Source of the DNA: JAHEFT01 sp963700705
GTDB lineage: Bacteria; Pseudomonadota; Gammaproteobacteria; Xanthomonadales; SZUA-36
Assembly: GCA_963700705.1 (NCBI GenBank)
Contig: CAVOYQ010000002.1
Coordinates: forward strand, 57,899 to 121,898
Direction: 5' to 3'
Length of the DNA stretch: 64,000 nucleotides
Both the position numbers and the translations under genes were made by a program. Positions 8,855-19,905 of this stretch are shown in pieces. Position 1 is the first letter of the stretch. Each line of letters begins with the position of its first letter. Below the pieces are notes generated by a model. The model made no database searches, was not told where the DNA came from, and worked only from the letters and a program-made list of their open reading frames with translations.

Positions 8855-10976
8855 TCAGGGGCTGGTCGTGCGAATCACGTTGGGCGGCGTGGCCAGTTCA
8901 ACAAAACGGGGGTTATCGCGCATGAAATCCCAGTCGGGGTCATAGTACAGATCCCACACGGTGAGTGGAGAAGCGTTGCTGCTTTCCAGGGCCATTTCGA
9001 GGTCAGCAATGGCGCCTTCCTGGTCACCGGCCAAGCCCCTGATCATGGCCCGCGGGGCCAGGATTCCGCTGCCCAGCAACGCGTCTTTTACCGGGGGATG
9101 GTCTTTCGCCAGTCTTTCTATCAGCGCGATCGCTTCATCGAAGCGCCCGAGCCACGCCATGGACAGCGCGATGTTCATACCCCCGTAGAATTTTACTTGT
9201 GCGGCTGAACCCGCCACCTTGTCCCGTTTGCCGATGACTCGCTCGAAATACATTTGGGCTTTTTCAGATTCGCCCTTCACGCGGTAAGCATTGGCCAGCT
9301 GATAGTCACGGCCAGTCTTGAAAACTTCACCCACGTCCGGATCGTTGTAAATCGGGTTGTTCAACACCTCGATCGTGGAATCCACGTCCCGTTGCAGCCA
9401 ATGAACACGCGCGCTGTTTCCCAGGTAGCTGGTTGAATCCGTGGGGTTCATTTTTTCAAAAACCCGCTGCAGCGGCTGCAGGTCACCGGTCAGGTTCAAT
9501 TGTGCGAGCGCCCGGTTAATCTGGATGTCCAGATCATCCGGATCCGCGTCTTCCAGCGGCACGGTGAGTTCGAGCACACCTTGCCAGTCTTTCACGGAAA
9601 CCATGGTTTCGATCATCAGGCTCTGGTAAAAACGGTTGCCCGGATCGACTTCCAGCGCTTGTTGGAAGCCCTCGATCGATTCCTCCCAACGGCCGAGCCT
9701 GCGCAGGCTGAGTGCCCGGTCCGCATGCAGATCGACATCACCGGGAGCCTTGGTAAGCGCCTGTTCCAGCAGTGTCAGCGATAAACGGTAGTCGTTTTCC
9801 ACGCGGTAGTGGTAATTGGCGAGCGCCCGCAGAGCCGAAGGAGAATTGGGGTTCAGCTCGAGCGCAAGATCGATGGTGGCGCGGTATTTTTCCAGGAAGG
9901 CATCCGAGTTGTCGACACCCCGCCAGTAAATCTGGCCATACAGACTGGCGAGCAGGGCGTAGGCTTCGGTGTAGTCGGGATCCAGCGCGATGGCCTTCTC
10001 CAGCCAGGGTTGTGCCGCGAATTCCTGTGATCGGGAATAGTTGGCTCCGTAGAAAACCTCCCGGGCGCGCAAGTAGGCTTCGTAGGCAGCCAGGTTACGG
10101 GTCGGAATTTCGGCCAGCAGCTGTTCTTCCTCGGGCGTCAATTCGCCGGCGACGGCCTGGACGATCTTGCGGGCGATTTCCGACTGGATGTCGAAAATGT
10201 TTTCCGCTGTCAGTTCACGGTCGAACGTTTCCGCCCACAGGTGCTTGTCGGTGGCCGCCTCGATCAGCTGGGCATTGATGCGCACACGGTTCCCGACTTT
10301 CTGGATGCCGCCTTCCAGGATGGTGCCGACGTTCAGCTCGGCGCCGATTTCTTTCAGGTTTTTCTGCGTGTCGCGATACTCCATCACCGAAGTGCGGGAA
10401 ATGACGTTCAGGTCGTGAATCTTGGCCAGTTGGGTGAGCAGGTCGTCGTGGATGCCGTCGGTGAAAAACAGGTCGTCCTGCTGGTTCGAGCGATTGGCGA
10501 AGGGCAGCACCGCGATGGACTTCTTGTTGACCGGGACAATGGTGGGTGCCGCGCCAACGCCCTCATTCGATTCGGCGCCCTGTTCTACCTGGACGTTGCC
10601 CGGAAACGTCATCCGTCGCGGGCGCTGCTCTGCCCGGCAAGTACCGCTCAACGGCAACAAAACCCACGGCAGCGATCACCAGTGCGATGGTCACCAGGTT
10701 CAGTTTTTTTCCGGTTTGGCTGGTGATGGATTGGCTGCGATCAACCTCCGATTGCGGCTTGACCCCCTCGGGGGTCATCTCGAACACCCAGGCGAAAATG
10801 ACCACCGGCAGCAGGCCGAGCGCCAGCACCACGACGATCGAACGCAAAACAATATCCGGGGCCCCGATAACATCGAGCACCAGGTCGGCGGCCTGGACCA
10901 GCAGCCAGGCGCCCACGATGTAGGCAATCCCTACCCGGAAAACGTTTCTGCGCTTGAGTTCAGTAAAAAGTCCCAT
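8855..10976 (-). CDS. Membrane-anchored TolB-like/TPR protein, paralogue A (one frameshift)
   Basis: Composite of about 706 residues. The N-terminal module starts MGLFTELKRRNVFRVG, has two hydrophobic helices, the conserved linker FEMTPEGVK...DRSQSITSQTGKK, and a third helix. After a frameshift (one extra base, about 10590-10615) comes a TolB-type domain (KSIAVLPFANRSNQQDD, FFTDGIHDDLLTQLA, VGTILEGGIQKVGNRVRI, IFDIQSEIA) and then TPR repeats to the C-terminus. By the positive-inside rule the KRR end is cytoplasmic, and three helices would place the TolB/TPR part in the periplasm (inference). Paralogues at 24432-26721 and 58214-60067 share the same order. Function unknown; related proteins are often annotated only as TPR or cyclase-like proteins. 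Confidence 0.8.
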
Positions 10977-11107
10977 GGTCCGTCAGTTATTCGCTGCCTG
11001 GATTTGAGCGACATTGTAACTTGGTATAGCGGGGATAGTCGCCTAAATGCGACTCAGTTGTAAACCCGGCCGGACCTGCCCGGCAATCCGGCAATGAACC
11101 CTGTGGA

Positions 11108-11545
11108 TCAGCGCCCGAAGTCGTCAAGCAACCTGATCATCTCATCCACCTGCCCGGGGTTCTTGCGCGAGCGCTCGAGAATGGTTTTCATCATGTCATC
11201 GACCACGCCCGAGGCGTCATTGACCAGGTCCTGGCCGGGCGGGGTCAGGGAAGCCAGCGCCAGCCGCGCGTCGCGCTTGCTCTTGGCCGTGGTCACGTAG
11301 CCCAGCTTTTCCATCGGGCGCAGGGCCCGGGTCACACCGGAAGGCGTCAGTCCGACCGCGTGGGCCAGGTCCACCCGGCTGGCCCAGGAATTGGGCGCAT
11401 CTGACAAAGCCCGCAACAGGCGGTATTCGGCGAAGCTGATGCCGCGAATGGCCCCCAGGCTGCTGTCCAGGCGCTTTTCGATGCGGTTCCAGCTGGCCGC
11501 GAACGCCAGAGAAAGGGATTGTTCTTTGGTGATTTGAGTTTTCAT
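11108..11545 (-). CDS. MarR-family transcriptional regulator
   Basis: About 145 residues from ATG 11545. A winged-helix MarR fold is recognisable: ISFAEYRLLRAL, then the recognition helix region LTPSGVTRALRPMEKLGYV, and the wing TTAKSKRDARLALASLTPPG. Members are dimeric repressors released by small phenolic or oxidised ligands. The start 12 codons further upstream is possible but overlaps the AT-rich operator-like region. It lies between two large TPR-protein genes on the same strand, so its targets may include one of them or itself; two inverted repeats lie directly upstream of its start. Confidence 0.9.
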   Translation of the reverse strand: MKTQITKEQSLSLAFAASWNRIEKRLDSSLGAIRGISFAEYRLLRALSDAPNSWASRVDLAHAVGLTPSGVTRALRPMEKLGYVTTAKSKRDARLALASLTPPGQDLVNDASGVVDDMMKTILERSRKNPGQVDEMIRLLDDFGR

Positions 11546-11564
11546 GCGGGAAGCATAACATATA

Positions 11565-11597
11565 CGTGATAGGTCACGCAATTATACATGTAATAAT
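11565..11597. promoter_or_regulatory. Candidate MarR operator (two inverted repeats)
   Basis: Within an AT-rich gap upstream of the MarR start are CGTGA-TAGG-TCACG (11565-11578, perfect 5-4-5 repeat) and ATTATACATGTAATAAT (11581-11597, centred on the palindrome TACATGTA). The size fits MarR dimer sites, and the position would allow autoregulation. The link to this MarR protein is inferred from position alone. Confidence 0.4.
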
Positions 11598-11600
11598 CAT

Positions 11601-14600
11601 TTATATATCGTGAAATCGCATGTTTTGAGTTGTCGCAGTATCCAGGTCGTCAGTTTGATCCATCATGACTTCGGCTATACCAGCATGCCGGACCATGCCC
11701 ATCGCGGCATAAGCTTCGCGGGCTTCGCGCAAGCAGTTCCGCCGACTGCTCGCCGCCGTCGCCGCGTCATCGCGCCAGAGCAGCATTTGCGCACGCCAGC
11801 GCAGCAATTCGGCCAAATCGAGTACGTTACCCATTTCTTCGGCCTGGCCCTTTGCTGTTTCGAAGTGTTGCTCTGCCTGCGCCCAGTTACCGGCTGCGGC
11901 CGCGGCGATGCCGGCGTGTTTTTCGGCCAATCCGAAGTTCAACACCACCCGGGTGCCCGCCCCACCCAGTTGCACGGCGCAGGGGTAAAGAGCCGCGCAT
12001 TGCTCGCGCAGGCCGAGCACCGCCGTGGCCTCCAGTAATGCGATGCCTGCAAGCCAGGAGCCGATCTGGTTTTCTTGCCCGGCGATGCATACCCGCGGTT
12101 GCAGTTCATTGATCAGCTTGTGTACTTCGAGGTTACCCGCGTAGGCATACAGAAGCAGCCTGAACGCTGCCTCGATACCTTCCATGGTGCCGGCAATCGG
12201 CGTTTCGTTAATCTCATCGGAGATCTGCCGGGCGCTGTCCCAGTCCCCTTCCCAGAAGTGAGCCATTCCAAGCATTTGCAATATGGGCGTCTTCCACGCG
12301 AAGTCGACCGAACGGCACCAGGCGGCCCGCTCCGCAAGAACATCCCTGCCGTCCGGGATATTGCCCCTGTAGCATTGCACCATGCCATGCACGATCCTGG
12401 CATGACCTTCAGTCCCGAAGTCACCGTGTTTCCTGGCCAGCGACAGTGCTTCGGGGTAGTTGGATTCTGCATCATCAAACCGGCCGTTGCACAGATAGCC
12501 CAGGAACGATGCACCAAGAGTGGTGGATAATTCGAATGGAGAACCGACGCGGCGGACGATCGAGATGGCACGATCAGCGGTTTCGGCATGCAAACCGGCT
12601 TTCAGCCAGTGTTCTCCCATGTACTGCTTACCCGTCAGTATGTCGACGCCAAGCAGTCGCTCTTCGCCGAGTTCCTCCGCCATGGCAATGGCTTCTTCCA
12701 GGTGGCTTTCCCACACCCGGTAGACCTTGCGTTCACCGGCGCACATGCCGAATGCCCCGAGCAATTGGCAGCGCGCCACACTCGGTTCTTCACCGACGGC
12801 CTTGAGTCCGCGGCGGGCCATTGACTCTCCTTCCGCCATTTCATTGGCCCATGCATGTTTGTAGGCGATGTCCCAGCAGATCCGTGCAACAAGCTGGCCT
12901 TCACCCAGTTGTTCAAAGATGGGCAAGGCTTCATTCCAGTCCCTCGCCGCATCTTCCCATCGGCCCAGCGTGCGAAAGGCCACCCCCCTCTGGTTCAGCA
13001 AAAACGCCCGCTGTCTCGGGGTGGAGTCCAGTTCCAGTGCCCGTGAGAAGGCGTCAACCGCCTCATCCGCGGCGGCGGTTGCCAATGCCTGCCGGCCGGC
13101 CAATTCGAGAAAATGCAGGGTCTTACCGGCATCGGCGGCGGCGCCTGAGTGATAGAGATGCTGCGCGATCGCAGCCGCGTTCTTGCCGCCGTCACCGTAT
13201 TGCCGTTCCATTGCTGTCGCAATCTGCAGGTGAGTCCGCTGCAGCCTGGCCGCAGAGAGCGCATCAAGCAAAGCCTGGCGCACCAGGGCATGGGCGAATT
13301 CATAGCGGGTATCCCGCTGGCTGCTGGTCGCGAACACCAGGCCGGCGGTTTCAGCTTCTTCCAGTGCATCCAGTACCTCGTCCGGCGGATTCGCCAGCAG
13401 GCCTTTTCCAGTACACCGAGGTCGAAACGCAGGCCGGCCACGGCCGCCAGGGTCAACGTTTTCACGGTCGTTTCACTCATGCGCTGCAAGCGCCTTTCGA
13501 TCACCAGGCGCACCCCCTCGGGCACAGCGAGTTGTTCGGTATCCAGGTCAGTCCGCCAGTTGCCGCCGGCATCGAACAGGCGTCCTTCCTCCGCGAGATG
13601 CTGATAAACCGACTTGACGAAAAAACGCGTTGCCCTCGGTTTCCCGGTGGATGATATCGACCAGTTCCCCGGGCACGCCTGCGCCGCCCAAACTGCCCAG
13701 CAATGCAGCGACATCGTCGCGGCTCATCTGGCGCAGCGGAATGCGGGTGACAAAATCCTGCCGGGACAGCTGCGCGAGGGCTCTTTTGAACGGCTCGCCC
13801 ATATCGGCGGCCACGTCCCGGTAGGTGACAATGAACAGCACCGGCATGCGCGGCACCTGTGCCGCAAGATGCTCGAACAAAAGGATGCTCGATTCATCCG
13901 CCCAATGCAGATCATCCAGCAGTATCACCAGTGGACAGGCCTTCCCGAGCCTTTGGGTAAATTCGAGCACGGCATTAAACAGGTACCGCTGCTGTTGCTC
14001 GGGCGGCAGTTCCAGCGCCCCGGGTATATCCGGGAACAGCCGGCGCAAGTCCGGCATCAGGCGTGCGATCTCCGGTGCGGTATCGCCGAGCGCACTCTTC
14101 AGTATCTCTGGTGGTAAGGCGCGGGCGACGTCTTCCAGTATTTCGGTGCTGGTGATGAACGGTGCACCGTGTTCTTCGTAGGCATGACCCACCAGCGGCA
14201 GCATGCCGCGTTGCAGACCCATTTCCAGGGCTTCTTCGCAGAGACGTGTCTTGCCGACACCGGGCTCGCCGCTGATCAGAACGATGCTGCCGGCGCCACC
14301 GGCTGCCTGGTCGAGTTTGCCGGCGAGTATCTGTCGTTCGTCAACACGGCCGATAAACGGATTCAGTTGCGGTCGCCCCAGGTCGAGCTGTGCAATATCG
14401 ATGACACCCAGCTCGGAAAACTCGAAACGCCTGCCCCGTGTGGCATCTTCCGTATCTGTGGAAACAATACCGCCGGGCGTGATATCGAACATCCAGGAAA
14501 GCACCAGGGCCAGCGGAAAACCCAGGACCAGCGTGATGACCAGGGCTTTACCCGCCCACGCAGGAACATCCAGCAGGCCAAATACCGTATCGCCGACCTG

Positions 14601-14684
14601 CATCAGCACCCAGGCGCCAATCGCGTAGGCAATGACAACGCGCACTACCTTGCGCCGGCGCAACTCTGCCCAGGAAATCTTCAT
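11601..14684 (-). CDS. Membrane-anchored AAA/TPR signalling ATPase, paralogue B (two frameshifts)
   Basis: Composite of about 1027 residues. N-terminus MKISWAELRRRKVVRV, two hydrophobic helices and the linker FDITPGG, a diverged form of the ELKRRN module, but with no third helix and no TolB domain. Next comes an AAA-16/STAND-type ATPase: FIGRVDERQ, Walker A GEPGVGKTRL, Walker B LVILLDDLHWAD, then a long TPR superhelix as in MalT- or cyclase-associated regulators. The frame breaks at 13620-13625 (six A on the plus strand where five restore NAFFVKSVYQ) and near 13400 (one base missing; restoration gives EKALLANPPDEV). Two helices leave the ATPase in the cytoplasm, where ATP is. No effector output domain is seen. 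Confidence 0.8.
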
Positions 14685-14703
14685 GAATATGGTCCGCTTC
14701 TGT

Positions 14704-15387
14704 TCATGATTTTGGCTTCCAGCGACAGGCCAGGTAAATAAACGGCGTGTCGATCACGGCGATGGCGAATTTGAATACGTATTTGGCCCCTGCCAGCGAC
14801 AGCGCGGTGACCAGGTCGACCAGGCCCCACCATACCACCAGGCCGTAAATCAGCGTATCGATGGCTTGCGAGAGCAGGGTCGAGCCGGTGTTGCGCAACC
14901 ACAGGTGTTTCCCGTTGGTAGCCTCCCGGATGCGGTGGAACACCCAGACGTCGAAGGTCTGGCTGAGCAGGTAGGCCAGCAGCGAGCCGAATACGAATCG
15001 CGGCGTGTAATCGAACAATGTCACGGTCGCCGCGTGCACGGATTGCGCAAAAGCCGAAGTTTCCGGCTTGGTCGAAGGCAGGAACTGCATGCTGAACTGC
15101 GTCATCACGACCAGCGTGATACTGATGAAAAAACCCAGCATAACGGCTTTCCGGGCTTCGGCCTGGCCGTATTTCTCGCTCATCAGGTCGGTGGCGAAAA
15201 AAATGCTGGAATACAGGATCACGCCCATGCTGGTCTGCAGGCCGGCAATCACGGTCAGCTTGGGCCCCATGATATTGGCCAGCAGCAGGCTGAAAATCAC
15301 CACGCCATAAAGACCGGTGCGGCCGAACAGGCGATAGCACAGCACCGCGAAACCGAGGTCGGTGAAAACCGTCAGTATCCACAACAA
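14704..15387 (-). CDS. yhhQ: Queuosine precursor transporter (YhhQ/VUT family)
   Basis: About 227 residues, six or so transmembrane helices. Family phrases: LANIMGPKLTVIAGLQTSMG, ATDLMSEKYGQAEARKAV (the DLxxExYG motif) and FRIR-like VFHRIREAT. The family imports queuine or preQ precursors for tRNA queuosine modification. The start is unclear: no in-frame ATG exists downstream of a TGA at about 15433, only TTG/CTG codons near 15387-15408, while a different frame is open from 15433. Either a TTG start is used or a base indel separates the true N-terminus. The neighbour on the other side is a divergent cupin gene. Confidence 0.85.
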   Translation of the reverse strand: MLWILTVFTDLGFAVLCYRLFGRTGLYGVVIFSLLLANIMGPKLTVIAGLQTSMGVILYSSIFFATDLMSEKYGQAEARKAVMLGFFISITLVVMTQFSMQFLPSTKPETSAFAQSVHAATVTLFDYTPRFVFGSLLAYLLSQTFDVWVFHRIREATNGKHLWLRNTGSTLLSQAIDTLIYGLVVWWGLVDLVTALSLAGAKYVFKFAIAVIDTPFIYLACRWKPKS

Positions 15388-15472
15388 CAGCTGATGTTGG
15401 CCCAGGTAGTCGATGGGGTGACAGTTTGCTCAAAAAAGTGCCGTTCTACAATAAATCCGCGATAATCGATGC

Positions 15473-15787
15473 ATGAAAAACCTGTTGGAAAACCTCCCGG
15501 ACCACCTGCCAGAGGAGTTCTTTGAAACACTGGTCGGTAACGATAACATCCATATCGAACGCATTGTCTCCCGGGGACATACAAGCCCCGCCGGAGAGTG
15601 GTATGACCAGGACCGCAATGAGTTTGTGCTGGTGCTCAAAGGCGCCGGTAAACTGGAGTTCGAGGACGGGCGGGCAGTGAGCATGGAAGCGGGGGACTGG
15701 CTGGAGATCCCGGCGCGGGTCAGGCACCGGGTGGCGTGGACGGATCCGGAGAGCGATACAATCTGGCTGGCCGTGCATTACTCGTAG
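15473..15787 (+). CDS. Small cupin-domain protein
   Basis: 104 residues, compact cupin barrel: RNEFVLVLKGAGKLEFEDG (motif 1 region) and GDWLEIPARVRHRVAWTD (motif 2). The first metal motif is reduced: it lacks the HxH pair of typical cupins, starting instead EWYDQDRNEF, a form seen in a subgroup of short cupins annotated near YhhQ or phosphomannose isomerase types. Cytoplasmic. Its TAG stop is formed by the head of a GTAG-type REP element at 15784. Confidence 0.75.
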   Translation: MKNLLENLPDHLPEEFFETLVGNDNIHIERIVSRGHTSPAGEWYDQDRNEFVLVLKGAGKLEFEDGRAVSMEAGDWLEIPARVRHRVAWTDPESDTIWLAVHYS

Positions 15788-15807
15788 GAGCGATTTCAAT
15801 CGCGAAC
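15784..15807 (+). repeat. REP element, GTAG type
   Basis: GTAGGAGCGATTTCAATCGC plus GAAC: a GTAG head followed by the small palindrome GCGATT-TC-AATCGC. Same family as the copies near 19851-19905, 24346-24413, 26718-26799 and 27659. TAG of the head is the stop codon of the cupin gene. Confidence 0.85.
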
Positions 15808-15841
15808 GGGCTATCCCGTAATTCACCAGGAACCCAAAACC

Positions 15842-17494
15842 ATGTCTAAACTGCAACGCCGAAATTTTCTACCTGAATTCGTGCTTTTGTCTCTCCTGTG
15901 CTTTTCCGGTCCGGTGCTGGCGCAGTCGTCAGCCGACGCCGTTCCCGCAGGCAGCGGAACCTACCAGGACCTGGTGGGCTTGTTCGAAGAATTCCTGGCT
16001 TTCCGCGAGGCCGCGCAGTCACAACAGGATTTCAGCGCCCCGATAATCGCCGGTCAGCTCGAACAGATGCGGCAGTTCCAGGCGCGCGTTACGGATATGA
16101 ACGTGGTCTCGTGGGACCGCGCCCGGCAAGTCGATTACCTGGCCGTGCGGTCCCGGCTCGACCAGTATGAGTTCAGGCTACGCATCTTCCGGCCCTGGGC
16201 TCGTGACCCGGGGTTCTACGTCGAACGCATGCTCGAGGTCACGTTCACCGGACTGCCGGTGGAAGGGGAAGCGCGCGACGAATTCCAGGCGCAACTACGG
16301 GCGATTCCTGCGCTGGTCGATGAAGCGCAAAAAAACCTCGATGACGTGGCGGCCGATTACGCTGATCTTGCCATCTATAACCTGGGCCATGCCGACGGCG
16401 TTGGTCATGGTCATCCTTACCGGGCCGTGCCACCGGCCGGGGTGCTGGGCTGGTACGACGACCTGCTGGAGCGGGCGCAGGCCCAGCCGGATTTGACAGG
16501 CGACATCCTGGCTGCGCGGGAAGCGGTGCAGGCGTTCGATGCCTGGCTGAAATCCCGGCGCCCGGGATGGACCGCTTCGGCCGGTGTCGGCGAGACAGCT
16601 TTTGACTGGTACCTGAAATATGTCAAGCTGATGCCCTGGACATCGAGTGAGCTGGTCCTGCTGGGCCGGCGCGAACTGGACCGGTTGTGGGCCGATTATG
16701 CGCTGGAAAGACACCGCAACCGGGCGCTTCCTGAACTGGAGCCGGCAAGCAGCGCCGGGGACTACCGGCAGCGCATTGCAGACACCGATAAACAGATTCG
16801 CGCGTTCCTCAAGGAACAGGAAATCATCACCGTGCCGGACGATATCGGTGTGCTGGACACCAACGCCCCCTGGATCGTCCGCCCCGGCGGGCGCAATTTC
16901 TGGGAAGAAATCCAGTTCCGGGATCCTTCACCGGATCACCTGCACGCGGTCATCCCCGGCCACCGGTTCGACGCGATCATTGCATCACGCAGCAACCACC
17001 CGATCCGCAGCAGGATCGACAGCGGCGCGCGGGTTGAAGGCTGGGCGACCTACCTGGAGGAAGCCATGCTGCAGGCAGGGCTGTTCGAGGACCAGCCACG
17101 GGTGCGGGAACTGATCCAGATTTTCGGCATCTTCCGCGCTGCCCGGGTTCCGGCGGACGTCTGGCTGCAAACCCGGCAAATGAGTGTTGAACAGGTGATC
17201 GATTACTGGCTGCCCCGGGTGCCCTTCCTGGACCGCAGCGTGGCCCGGGCGGACGCTGAAATCTACCTGCGCTACCCGCCGGGGTACGGGATCGGCTACA
17301 CCATCGGCGCCCTGCAAATGCAGAGGTTGCTGGCCGATCGCAAGCGGCAGCTGGGCGATGAGTTCAGCCTGAAGGCATTCCACGATGGACTGATGGCAGC
17401 CGGCCGGCTGCCGCTGTCTTTGATTCGCTGGGACATGACCGGCCTGGACGACGAGGTGAAAGCGTTCTGGGCCAGGGAGCCGATGCCGGAATGA
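15842..17494 (+). CDS. Exported DUF885-family protein, metallopeptidase motif altered
   Basis: 550 residues with an N-terminal signal peptide (ending near VLAQSSA). DUF885 proteins are predicted gluzincin-like peptidases with HExxPGH and a distal EGWxxYxE motif. Here the distal motif is present (VEGWATYLEEAM, near residue 398), but the first motif reads HAVIPGHR near residue 366, so the catalytic Glu is Ala while both His are kept. The frame is uninterrupted. It is therefore likely non-hydrolytic or mechanistically different, in contrast to the second DUF885 gene at 28866-30748, which has an intact HESVPGHH. Located between a cupin and a multicopper oxidase gene, both on the same strand but spaced by 50-110 bp. 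Confidence 0.85.
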   Translation: MSKLQRRNFLPEFVLLSLLCFSGPVLAQSSADAVPAGSGTYQDLVGLFEEFLAFREAAQSQQDFSAPIIAGQLEQMRQFQARVTDMNVVSWDRARQVDYLAVRSRLDQYEFRLRIFRPWARDPGFYVERMLEVTFTGLPVEGEARDEFQAQLRAIPALVDEAQKNLDDVAADYADLAIYNLGHADGVGHGHPYRAVPPAGVLGWYDDLLERAQAQPDLTGDILAAREAVQAFDAWLKSRRPGWTASAGVGETAFDWYLKYVKLMPWTSSELVLLGRRELDRLWADYALERHRNRALPELEPASSAGDYRQRIADTDKQIRAFLKEQEIITVPDDIGVLDTNAPWIVRPGGRNFWEEIQFRDPSPDHLHAVIPGHRFDAIIASRSNHPIRSRIDSGARVEGWATYLEEAMLQAGLFEDQPRVRELIQIFGIFRAARVPADVWLQTRQMSVEQVIDYWLPRVPFLDRSVARADAEIYLRYPPGYGIGYTIGALQMQRLLADRKRQLGDEFSLKAFHDGLMAAGRLPLSLIRWDMTGLDDEVKAFWAREPMPE

Positions 17495-17603
17495 CTGGCT
17501 CCCACTGATTGCTACACTGCGACCAAAAGCATTGAATACAGTGTAAGTCTGAAACTTACGCCAACAACAGCCGTGGTTGTTTTGGGGCTTGGAAAACGCA
17601 TCG

Positions 17604-19786
17604 ATGAAGGTTCTGATCAGTTCAGGCATTCTAATCCTTCTTTTATTTCCCGCGCTCGCGTCCGGCCAGGAATGTACAGGCGCTAATGTCATCACGGAGC
17701 CGGAACAATTTGTCTGGACCCGCGTCGATGGCGATGAACCCCATTACGTCGGGACGATGGAAATCGCCGAGGCAGATCTGACCATAGGCGGACAGAACAT
17801 TCACACACGTATCTACCGCCAGGGAGTTAGCCCGGAAAGAGGTGAATCGCGGGTCAACAACATCCCCGGGCCTACCCTGGTTATGATACCCGGCGAGAAA
17901 TACGTGCTGAAGTTCCGCAACCGGCTGCCGTACGAGCCCAAGTCCGCCCAGCACAATGTGTTCAAGGACCCGAACGTCAGCAACCTGCACACACACGGGT
18001 TGCACTTCTCCGGTATGAGCCCGGGCGATGACGTGACCCGGGCTTCGAAGGCAGGCCGGCGGCGACTTCGTTTACGACATCCCGGCAGACCACATGGGCG
18101 GGACCTTCTGGTACCACGCGCATCACCACGGCTCAACCTACCTGCAGGTTTCCGGCGGAGCCTTCGGCATGATCGTCATCGACGATTCCGCAGACGATAT
18201 TCCCGCCAGCGTGGCCGAAATGGAAGAGCGTCAGCTGGTCGTGGCTTACCTGGATCCCGACGTCGCCGGCACCGGTGGCGATACCCTGATCAGCGGCTCG
18301 CTGGCGCCGACCTGGACGGTTAATGGCAAGGTCAATGGCAATTTGTGCATGCCCCGGGACACCTGGCAACACTGGCGCGTGCTGATTGCCGACCGGGACG
18401 CCACCGCCAGGACTGTTGCGGTCGGATCAAATTGCGAAGTGGCCCTGATGGCCCGTGACGGCGTCTGGCGTACCGAGGTGCCCAAGCTGCTTGGCACCAA
18501 CTCCATCAGCACTGACCGGCGCGTCGCGCGCCGATCTGGCGGTGCGCTGCAAAGGGAATGCGGATATCACCGTGGGCGGCCAGATCGTGGCCGATGTCCT
18601 CATCGACGATGGCTTACCGACCAACCCTCGTGCAAGCCCGTACGACGGTGAATTTTCCTGGTACTCGAAACGCCCCGGATACCTGCGTGACCTGAGGAGC
18701 CTGGATGCGCTGAACCCCAGGAACATCAACATGGGCGCGCGCTCGATCAATGGCCTCGCTTACGATCCCCATGTTCCCACGTTCACGCTGGACGCTAACG
18801 CCGTGCAACAGTTCAACCTGGAAGGCGCCGCCAACCATCCCTTTCATTTGCATATCTACCACCTGCAGGTGCAGGGAGACTGCGGCGAGTACGAGGATGG
18901 CGAGTACTACGATGTGGTTTCCGGCGACTGCACCGTCAAGTTCGACCTGAGCCCCGAGACGTCAACACCCTTTGCGGGCCGCACGATCATGCATTGCCAT
19001 ATTCTTGCGCATGAGGACCAGGGCGCCATGGGTTGGCTGGACATACTCGGTGGCGCCCCCGCCCCGGGTTTTCCCGCGGGATTCGGCTATGACGATTACA
19101 TCGAACCCGGTTCCGTCGGGGACAGCACGCCTGCTGCGCCGGGCGATCTGGCGGCCACGGCGGTTTCCAGCAATCGGATCGATCTGAGCTGGAGCGACCA
19201 TTCCGACAACGAAACGCTGTTCAACATCGAACGTTCGGACGATGGAGGAAACAGTTTTATTTTTATAGATACGGCTGAAGCGGACATTACCAGCTACTCG
19301 GACACCAGCGTCCTGGCCAACACCACCTATTTCTACCGGGTCCGCGCTTCCAACCCCTCTGGCGATTCGCCGTATTCGCACCCGGACAGCGCCACAACGC
19401 CTCCGGCACCCATGGCAACCGCGCTGGCGCTGGGTTCCATTACGGTCTCCAGTGTAAAGGCAGGCAGCGGCCAGCAGCGCGGACGGGCCATTGTCACGGT
19501 TGAAGATGACACCGGCAGCCTGGTCCAGGGCGCCATCGTCACCGGCCAGTTCTCAGGCAGCTTTACCGGGCCGCAGACGACGATTGGCCCCACTGCCGCA
19601 GATGGCAGTGTTACCTTCGATTCGAGTCAAACGATCAATTCCTGGTATCCGGTAACATTTGAGTTCTGCGTGACCGCAATTTCACTTGACGGGCTCGATC
19701 CTTTCACCGCATCACCCGGAGCGGCGTGCAGCCGCTTTTCGGATTCCGGGCTCCGGAACCGGAACCGGAAAAACCGTAGACATTGA
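17604..19786 (+). CDS. Secreted multicopper oxidase with FN3 and Ig-like C-terminal domains (two frameshifts)
   Basis: Composite of about 727 residues from ATG 17604, signal peptide ending near LASGQ. All four copper motifs are seen: HTHGLHF, FWYHAHHHG, HPFHLHIYH and MHCHILAHEDQGAM, giving type 1, 2 and 3 centres. The enzyme would oxidise phenols or metal ions with O2 outside the cytoplasm. After the oxidase (about residue 490) comes a fibronectin type III domain (APGDLAATAVSSNRIDLSWS...TYFYRVRASNPSGDS) and an Ig-like domain (GRAIVTVEDDTGSLVQGAIV) also found at the end of the GH10 protein at 55518-58056. Frame breaks lie near 18045-18060 and 18505-18530, each one extra base. MCO plus FN3 plus Ig is an unusual combination. 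Confidence 0.85.
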
Positions 19787-19850
19787 AATCCCCGGTTTGA
19801 TGCAGGAGAAAATTGCTTCGCGAGCGTTTTGCTCACGAAACATCATTTTC

Positions 19851-19905
19851 TGCGAATAAAAGCGCTCCTGCGTTCAGTCAAAATCGCGGATGAACCCGCT
19901 CCTAC
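19851..19905. repeat. Pair of GTAG-type REP elements, same orientation, minus strand
   Basis: Read on the minus strand, 19905-19881 is GTAGGAGCGGGTTCATCCGC plus GATTT and 19871-19851 is GCAGGAGCGCTTTTATTCGC plus A. A further palindrome, CGCGAGCG-TTTT-GCTCACG, lies at 19819-19837. The first copy supplies the TAG stop of the RND permease gene (19902-19904). Confidence 0.8.
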
